Below are positions 14,595 through 18,630 of a stretch of 18,630 nt of DNA, piece after piece. The translations under genes were made by a program, and so were the position numbers. Under the pieces are notes generated by a model. It ran no database searches and was not told the origin of the DNA. It saw only the letters and a program-made list of their open reading frames with translations. Numbering within the stretch: the first letter of the stretch is position 1; each line of letters begins with the position of its first letter. The stretch covers positions 1 to 18,630 of the forward strand of contig JAIBHQ010000001.1 of assembly GCA_020028595.1 (NCBI GenBank), written 5' to 3'. Origin of the DNA: Nitrospirota bacterium. Its GTDB lineage: Bacteria; Nitrospirota; Nitrospiria; Nitrospirales; Nitrospiraceae.

Positions 14595-15134
14595 TCAGCA
14601 GCCTCCGGGAACAGAGAATTCGACGTTGACGTCCTTGCCCAGGTAATTGATGAGCACGCCCTGCTTCGCGTAGTTCATCGCGGCGCCCATCACATTCTCA
14701 TCTCCGCAATCCTCCTTGCCGAGCAGCTTGCGGATGTCATCCGGGCTCTCGCTGTTGAGGATGTTGCGGAAGAGTCCGCGAACTTTGTACGCGAAGCGGT
14801 TGTTGATGAAAATCAGATCGACTTTCCCGTCCATGAGCCGAACGCCGGCCATCGGCCCTGTCGGCTTGCGCGCATCCAGCAACAGCAAAAAAACGCCTTC
14901 CTGCTCCGTTTTGACGCCTGCAATTTTTTCATTCACGAGCATGTCGAAGGCCTTGCTCTCCGGATCGCCGAGCTTGACGCCATACAGCGATACGTCCGGA
15001 CTCTTGATGCCCTTGGGGTCCATCACGTCGTTCCTGCTTAATTCATAGGGCTCGGCGCCGAGCAGATTCGCCGCGCCGAACACGGCCGTGAACCCGATCG
15101 CCATGAGCCCAAACCGCCAGGACTGCACGTCCAT
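14595..15134 (-). CDS. Secreted hypothetical protein, 179 residues
   Basis: The start chosen (MDVQSWRFGLMAIGF) has an excellent ribosome site: CCTCCTT at 15140-15146 on the plus strand, AAGGAGG in sense, five bases before the ATG. The N-terminus is a signal peptide (FGLMAIGFTAVFGAANLLGA, cleavage near residue 27-30). The mature part contains VSLYGVKLGDPESKAFDML, a GVRLMDGKVDLIFINNRFAYKV segment and NYLGKDVNVEFSVPGGC at the end, with two cysteines. GxxLGD near the N-terminus and the size recall small periplasmic domains such as the SmpA/OmlA fold, but I do not claim this. A promoter at 15174-15203 lies downstream of the earlier in-frame start (15203), which supports the shorter protein. Confidence 0.75.
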   Translation of the reverse strand: MDVQSWRFGLMAIGFTAVFGAANLLGAEPYELSRNDVMDPKGIKSPDVSLYGVKLGDPESKAFDMLVNEKIAGVKTEQEGVFLLLLDARKPTGPMAGVRLMDGKVDLIFINNRFAYKVRGLFRNILNSESPDDIRKLLGKEDCGDENVMGAAMNYAKQGVLINYLGKDVNVEFSVPGGC

Positions 15135-15173
15135 TGAGTCCTCCTTCATGAAGCCGGGGGAAAAAGCCACGGC

Positions 15174-15203
15174 ATTGTAGCGAACGCTTCCCTGCACATG
15201 CAA
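15174..15203 (-). promoter_or_regulatory. Putative sigma70 promoter of the secreted hypothetical gene
   Basis: Read on the minus strand, TTGCAT (15203-15198) and TACAAT (15179-15174) are separated by 18 bases. The start of transcription would be near 15167, about 33 bases before the ATG at 15134. The position is consistent with the strong ribosome site and the chosen start. Confidence 0.5.
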
Positions 15204-15235
15204 GGCAAGCGGAGAATTATTCTTCCGGCCGGCGC

Positions 15236-15517
15236 TTACCCCTGTCGGGATGTCTCAAGGAGCGCACCGGCGAGGGCACGCAAGCGCACGAAGTACCCGC
15301 CGGCTTCTTCCGGCACATCGGGCAGCAGCGTATCAAGATCGTCAAGACAGTGTCCCAGCATCGCCACTCGTTGGGCATCGAGGCCCTGCTCGTCGAAATA
15401 ATAGGTGGCGCACCCGCTGATGACCGTGTCCAGCGTCATCAGTTCTCCTTCGCTTGGATGTGAAAACTTCGGCCAGTCCGCCGCGCGATGCTGGTCCCAC
15501 AGGGAACGAAGATCCAT
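15236..15517 (-). CDS. Hypothetical soluble protein, 93 residues
   Basis: Not recognised. The sequence runs from MDLRSLWDQHRAADWPKF through TVISGCATYYFDEQGLDAQRVAMLGHC to LPDVPEEAGGYFVRLRALAGALLE, with a hydrophilic, helix-rich profile and two cysteines. There is no signal peptide. The ATG at 15517 overlaps the stop of the upstream membrane-protein gene by one base (TAATG), typical of translational coupling, and is the reason for choosing this start: the frame stays open far upstream, but that part is a shadow of the membrane genes. Its role may be linked to the two membrane proteins ahead of it. Confidence 0.65.
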   Translation of the reverse strand: MDLRSLWDQHRAADWPKFSHPSEGELMTLDTVISGCATYYFDEQGLDAQRVAMLGHCLDDLDTLLPDVPEEAGGYFVRLRALAGALLETSRQG

Positions 15518-15906
15518 TACCCGCCCTGCCGTACCGCATCGATCGCCAGAAGTGTCGCCAGCGAGACAGTCATGAGGCCGGCCAGCCGTTGCAACCACAG
15601 GGGTCTCGCGCACCACCAGGCAAGGAGCCGGTCTCGATGGTGCGCCGGGAGACCGAGCAGGACCAGCGCTTTGGCCGTCGCCAGGCTCCCAACCGCGATC
15701 CAGAACCAGGATCGCTGCTCCACGGACGATCCGAGCACGACCAGCACCCCGGCCAGCGCGGCTCCCTGCAACAGGAGAAATCGTGAAAAAGGATCGGTCA
15801 GGTTCCGTTGTATATATCCGCTCAGCCAGGCCGGCGCCACGATCATCACAATCCCAGCGGCAAGCCAGAGCAGACCGACGAAGCCCAGGACCAACGTCGC
15901 CTGCAT
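15517..15906 (-). CDS. Four-helix membrane protein, paralogue of the upstream gene
   Basis: A 129-residue integral membrane protein with about four hydrophobic helices (LVLGFVGLLWLAAGIVMIVAP; FLLLQGAALAGVLVVLGS; FWIAVGSLATAKALVLLGL; LAGLMTVSLATLLAIDAV). It aligns along its full length with its neighbour at 15910-16296: both share a W-x4-5-G-x5-VAP segment, an L-x-G-A-A stretch followed by GV and LG, a W-x-x-x-GS-x4-K segment, an L-x-x-WC-x-x-R motif and a closing LA-x-LL helix. Function unknown. It begins three bases after the stop of the paralogue and overlaps the next gene, so the three form one operon. Confidence 0.75.
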   Translation of the reverse strand: MQATLVLGFVGLLWLAAGIVMIVAPAWLSGYIQRNLTDPFSRFLLLQGAALAGVLVVLGSSVEQRSWFWIAVGSLATAKALVLLGLPAHHRDRLLAWWCARPLWLQRLAGLMTVSLATLLAIDAVRQGG

Positions 15907-15909
15907 CAG

Positions 15910-16296
15910 TCACCGGTTCCCGATCCAGCCGAGCGCGTGCAATAGCAGCGCCGCCAGGGTGCAGAGACCCAGACCCCAGAACCGGTAATCCACATCTTCC
16001 CGCTGCAGACACCAGTCGACGAGCCAATGCCGCCAGGGCTCGGGCCCCATCGCCAGGAACAATCCTTTCAGAACCATCGCAGAGCCGGTCACCATCCACA
16101 GCGGCTGATAATGGATTCCCTCCGTGCCCAGCAGCAGAACGACCCCCAGGCAGGCTGCGGCGCCTTCCAACCGGAGCAGCGACGGCGCCAGAGCCAACGC
16201 GTCCCGCACGTGCGCCATCACGTGGCGAGGCGCGACGAGAAGCGCCACGCCATCGGCCATCCAGATTCCGGCAATTGCCGCCAGCACGTAGGTCAT
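15910..16296 (-). CDS. Four-helix membrane protein, paralogue of the downstream gene
   Basis: A 128-residue membrane protein opening with MTYVLAAIAGIWMADGVALLVAP, with further helices at SLLRLEGAAACLGVVLLLG, WMVTGSAMVLKGLFLAMG and GLGLCTLAALLLHALGW. The loop WRHWLVDWCLQREDVDYRFWG corresponds to DRLLAWWCARPLWLQRLAG of its paralogue; the shared WC and arginines may be functional. It has no recognisable family for me. It is the first gene after heptad element 3, whose outer arm ends about eight bases upstream of the ATG, so it has only a weak GGG-containing ribosome site. It may be read through from gdhA. Confidence 0.75.
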   Translation of the reverse strand: MTYVLAAIAGIWMADGVALLVAPRHVMAHVRDALALAPSLLRLEGAAACLGVVLLLGTEGIHYQPLWMVTGSAMVLKGLFLAMGPEPWRHWLVDWCLQREDVDYRFWGLGLCTLAALLLHALGWIGNR

Positions 16297-16304
16297 GCGT
16301 TACC

Positions 16305-16399
16305 CTGTGATCCGTAATCCGTTATGCGTGACGAGTAAGAAATCTTATGCCGCGTTTTTTCTCATCACTGATCACGGTTCACACGTCACGTCTTTCACG
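16305..16399. repeat. Heptad-repeat inverted element 3 (gdhA end/membrane-gene spacer)
   Basis: The left arm (16305-16339) is a run of five 7-mers close to NCGTNAN. The right arm (16364-16399) is a run of NTCACNN 7-mers, with a two-base insertion near 16392. A T-rich unique centre of about 24 bases lies between. Read on the minus strand (the gdhA strand), TGA occurs in the right arm at plus-strand positions 16395, 16386, 16379, 16372 and 16365, covering all frames; the first is the gdhA stop codon. The opposite end lies eight bases before the ATG of the membrane-protein gene, so again the element fills the spacer between two co-directional genes. Confidence 0.8.
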
Positions 16400-17666
16400 G
16401 GTAGAGTCCGCGCACCAAGTGCGCCTTTGCGACCTGATCGATGCCGCTCATCAGAGCCGCCATGCGCATGGACGCCTTCTGCTTCGTGGAGAAGTCCAGT
16501 GTCCGGTGAAAGGCCGACGTGATGATCTCCTGCAGCCGGTCCCGGATGTCCTGTTCCTTCCAAAAAAACCGCTGCACATCCTGCACCCATTCGAAATAGG
16601 ACACGATCACACCGCCCGAATTGGCGAGGATATCCGGAATGATGAAGATCCCCTTGTCGTGGAGAATCTCGTCCGCCTCCAGGGTCGTCGGACCGTTCGC
16701 GCCTTCTGCGAGAATCTTGCAGCGGACCTTCGCCGCGATCTTCGCCGTGATCTGTTCCGACAGGGCAGCCGGCACGAGCACCGTGCAGTCCAGCTGCAGC
16801 AGGTCTTCATTGGTGATCCAGTCGCCGAGCTTGGTTTCACGAAGCGACCGGCCCTTGTCTTTCGACGCGGCGAGGAGCTTCGGGATGTCGAGGCCGTTTT
16901 TGTTGTAGAGGCCGCCGGTGACGTCGCTCACAGCCACGACCCTGGCCCCGATCTCGTGCATGATGCGCGCGGTATGCGACCCGACATTGCCGAACCCCTG
17001 GATTGCCACCGTTGCTTTCATCGGATCCAGGCGGAGATGTTTCATCGCTTCGAGAGTGACGTAGACGACGCCTCGGCCCGTGGCTTCCTCGCGCCCCAGG
17101 CTCCCGCCGATGGACAAGGGTTTGCCGGTCACCACACCCGGCGACACGAAACCCACCTGCATGCTGTAGGTATCCATGATCCAGGCCATCACCTGTGCGT
17201 CGGTCCCCACATCGGGGGCCGGCACGTCCTTGTCCGGACCGATGAACGGAAAGATCTCGGCTGCATACCGGCGCGTCAACCGCTGCAGCTCACCGCGCGA
17301 GAGCGCCTTGGGGTCCACCTGGACGCCCCCCTTGGCTCCGCCGTAGGGCAGGCCGGCCAGCGCGCACTTCCACGTCATCCACATGGCCAGCGCTGCGACC
17401 TCGCCCAGGTTCACGCCGGGATGGTAGCGTATGCCGCCCTTCGACGGCCCGCGCGAGGAATCGTGAATCACGCGATAGCCGGTGAAGACTTCCACTCGGC
17501 CGTCGTCCATCCGGACCGGCACGCTCACGACCAGCGAGCGATCCGGCAGCTTCAGGCGCTGACGAAGGTTCGGGTCGAGCTGCATCAATTCCGCCGCACG
17601 ATCGAACTGCGCCACGGCGAGCCGGAAGGTATGATTGTCCATCTCGTGCGGAAGAGCGTGCGTCAT
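16395..17666 (-). CDS. gdhA: Glutamate dehydrogenase (Glu/Leu/Phe/Val dehydrogenase family)
   Basis: Reversible NAD(P)-dependent deamination of glutamate to 2-oxoglutarate and ammonium; cytoplasmic hexamer in the family. The 423 residues show the substrate lysines K76 (PSKGGIRYHP), K100 (MTWKCALAGLPYGG) and catalytic K112 (GGAKGG), the catalytic D152 in PAPDVGT, and the Rossmann motif GFGNVG (224-229). The K112-D152 distance of 40 matches the Clostridium symbiosum enzyme (K125/D165 as recalled). Length fits the 420-residue type found in many bacteria and archaea. The start at 17666 has GAGG upstream and lies two bases after the lipB stop; the longer frame runs into lipB. The stop codon lies in heptad element 3. 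Coenzyme preference is not predictable here. Confidence 0.93.
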   Translation of the reverse strand: MTHALPHEMDNHTFRLAVAQFDRAAELMQLDPNLRQRLKLPDRSLVVSVPVRMDDGRVEVFTGYRVIHDSSRGPSKGGIRYHPGVNLGEVAALAMWMTWKCALAGLPYGGAKGGVQVDPKALSRGELQRLTRRYAAEIFPFIGPDKDVPAPDVGTDAQVMAWIMDTYSMQVGFVSPGVVTGKPLSIGGSLGREEATGRGVVYVTLEAMKHLRLDPMKATVAIQGFGNVGSHTARIMHEIGARVVAVSDVTGGLYNKNGLDIPKLLAASKDKGRSLRETKLGDWITNEDLLQLDCTVLVPAALSEQITAKIAAKVRCKILAEGANGPTTLEADEILHDKGIFIIPDILANSGGVIVSYFEWVQDVQRFFWKEQDIRDRLQEIITSAFHRTLDFSTKQKASMRMAALMSGIDQVAKAHLVRGLYP

Positions 17667-17668
17667 CG

Positions 17669-18382
17669 TCACGACCTCGTCCATTCCAGTCCAAAGACAT
17701 CGGCAAACCGTTCGGCCACGCACCGGCGAACCTCGGACGGATCGACGGGATCCTCCAGCATTTCCGCCATCGAGGTCACACGACAGCCGGCAATACCGCA
17801 AGGCACAATGTGCGCAAACGGCGCCAGATCCACAGCGACGTTCAGCGCAAACCCGTGCATCGTGATTCCGCGTTCGATGCGTGTGCCGACCACCGCGATC
17901 TTCGCCGGCCGTTCGTCGCCCACCCAGACGCCGGGCAATTTCTCAGCGCGCCGGCCGGTGATGTCCCACCGGGCCAGGGCGAGAATAATGACTTCCTCCA
18001 GCATCCGCACATAGGTCTTGGGACCCTCGCAAAACCGATTCAGTTTTAAAATTGGATATCCGACGAGCTGGCCGGGGCCATGATAGGTCACTGACCCGCC
18101 CCGCTCCGTGCGATACACGGGGATGCCGGACACGTGCGTGGCCTCTTCATCGCCGCCCCAATGTTCCGCGAGAGCCCTCCGTCCGACCGTAAACACCGGG
18201 TCGTGTTCGAGCAGCAGGAGCGTATCGGGCTGCTGCCCGGTCAGCCGCTCGTCGACAAGCCGGCGCTGATGCGCCCACGCCGTTTCATAGTCCAGACGCT
18301 CATGTTGGATCAACACGCCAGGCACGCCCGTAACGACGAGCGTTCCCCCGGTGCCCGGATCATACGATGCCGTCGGCCTCAC
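17669..18382 (-). CDS. lipB: Octanoyl-[acyl-carrier-protein]:protein N-octanoyltransferase
   Basis: Transfers octanoate from acyl carrier protein to lipoyl domains, the first step of lipoic acid attachment to the 2-oxoacid dehydrogenases and glycine cleavage H protein. The 237 residues hold RGGSVTYHGPGQLVGYPI (94-111), the catalytic lysine K161 in AKIAVVG, GITMHGFALNV (172-182) and the acyl-thioester cysteine C195 in VPCGI. The K-C spacing of 34 equals that in E. coli LipB (K135/C169 as recalled). The start is a GTG at 18382 that overlaps the stop of the upstream PDZ gene as GTGA; about 15 N-terminal residues before GTLVV look nonconserved, so the true start could be a little later. gdhA follows after two bases. 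Confidence 0.94.
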   Translation of the reverse strand: MRPTASYDPGTGGTLVVTGVPGVLIQHERLDYETAWAHQRRLVDERLTGQQPDTLLLLEHDPVFTVGRRALAEHWGGDEEATHVSGIPVYRTERGGSVTYHGPGQLVGYPILKLNRFCEGPKTYVRMLEEVIILALARWDITGRRAEKLPGVWVGDERPAKIAVVGTRIERGITMHGFALNVAVDLAPFAHIVPCGIAGCRVTSMAEMLEDPVDPSEVRRCVAERFADVFGLEWTRS

Positions 18383-18630
18383 CGGTTCACCGGCGGCGCC
18401 GGCGGCCGCGGCAGTGAAATCGAAAATGTCCCTTTTTTCCCAAAGACCGTCAGTTTCGCCGGAATCTTGTCGGCGGGACTCAGATACGCGTGCCAGAAGT
18501 CCCCGATGTTGTAGATCTCAACGTTGTCCACGGCGGTGACCACGTCGCCGCTTTGCATGCCGAGCCGTCCCAGATGTTTGGCCGGATCGAGATGGACGGC
18601 CAGCACGCCGCGATCGATCTCCAGATTGAA
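18379..18630 (-). CDS. PDZ-domain protein, C-terminal part (cut by window edge)
   Basis: Only the last 83 residues are visible; the frame continues past the right edge without a start. They form most of a PDZ domain: GVLAVHLDPAKHLGRLGMQSGDVVTAVDNVEIYNIGDFW, followed by AKLTVFGKKGTFSISLP and a proline-rich end (RPPAPPVNR). The pattern of a leading strand, a G-[ML]-Q-x-GD-V-[VI] turn and a later strand pair is that of PDZ domains of HtrA/DegP-type or other periplasmic proteins. Whether a trypsin-like protease domain precedes it cannot be seen. The stop overlaps the lipB GTG, so it is the upstream member of the lipB-gdhA transcript. Confidence 0.75.
   Translation of the reverse strand, partial: FNLEIDRGVLAVHLDPAKHLGRLGMQSGDVVTAVDNVEIYNIGDFWHAYLSPADKIPAKLTVFGKKGTFSISLPRPPAPPVNR

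Noticed and set aside
14418..15041. 207-codon plus-strand frame after the carboxypeptidase
   Set aside because: It overlaps the end of the carboxypeptidase gene and lies antisense to the secreted hypothetical, which has a promoter, a ribosome site and a signal peptide.
15518..16099. Upstream extension of the 93-residue protein to 287 residues
   Set aside because: The extension is an alternative frame of the two membrane-protein genes and is Arg/Gly-rich; the TAATG junction supports the start at 15517.
16347..18014. 555-codon open frame on the plus strand
   Set aside because: Antisense shadow of gdhA and lipB; His/Arg-rich sequence without recognisable domains, and it crosses two well-identified genes and heptad element 3.

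Overview
The window reads as ordinary chromosome of a GC-rich, Gram-negative-type bacterium. Gene content and order suggest a member of the Nitrospirota (Nitrospira-like). These are an aromatic amino acid cluster running into cmk-plsC-rpsA-sppA-HU, a stand-alone protein built of protochlorophyllide-reductase-type (PCP_red) domains in a genome stretch with no photosynthesis genes, and lipB next to a Glu/Leu/Phe/Val-type dehydrogenase. This placement is inference from memory of such genomes; no 16S or other marker is present.

Plus strand, 1-11203: a tight run of ten housekeeping genes plus one unusual gene. pheA, hisC, aroF, tyrA and aroA cover chorismate synthesis entry (DAHP synthase), EPSP synthase, and the branch to phenylalanine and tyrosine; the HisC-type aminotransferase probably supplies the transamination step. 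cmk, plsC and rpsA follow with overlapping or near-overlapping starts, then sppA, an HU/IHF-type gene and a four-repeat PCP_red protein. A sigma70-like promoter lies just ahead of pheA.

Plus strand, 11374-14469: a small hypothetical gene, an FG-GAP/VCBS repeat lipoprotein, a two-helix small membrane protein, a CxxC/CxxC mini-protein with a very good sigma70 promoter, and a D-Ala-D-Ala carboxypeptidase.

Minus strand, 14595-18630 (read right to left): the C-terminus of a PDZ protein (cut by the window edge), lipB, gdhA, two tandem paralogous four-helix membrane proteins, a 93-residue soluble hypothetical, and a secreted hypothetical with its own promoter. This block converges on the carboxypeptidase gene.

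The most unusual signal is not a gene. Three spacers (pheA/hisC, tyrA/aroA, gdhA/membrane gene) are almost completely filled by one kind of element of about 90 bp: two arms of tandem 7-mers (consensus NCGTKAN, K = G or T) facing each other around a unique centre of about 22-30 bp. The arms pair into an imperfect hairpin. Because each 7-mer usually carries TGA or TAA, and 7 is not divisible by 3, the arms present stop codons in several or all frames; the tyrA and gdhA stop codons are themselves part of an arm. No tRNA, rRNA, CRISPR, insertion sequence or phage gene was seen, and no gene-free stretch exceeds 300 bases.
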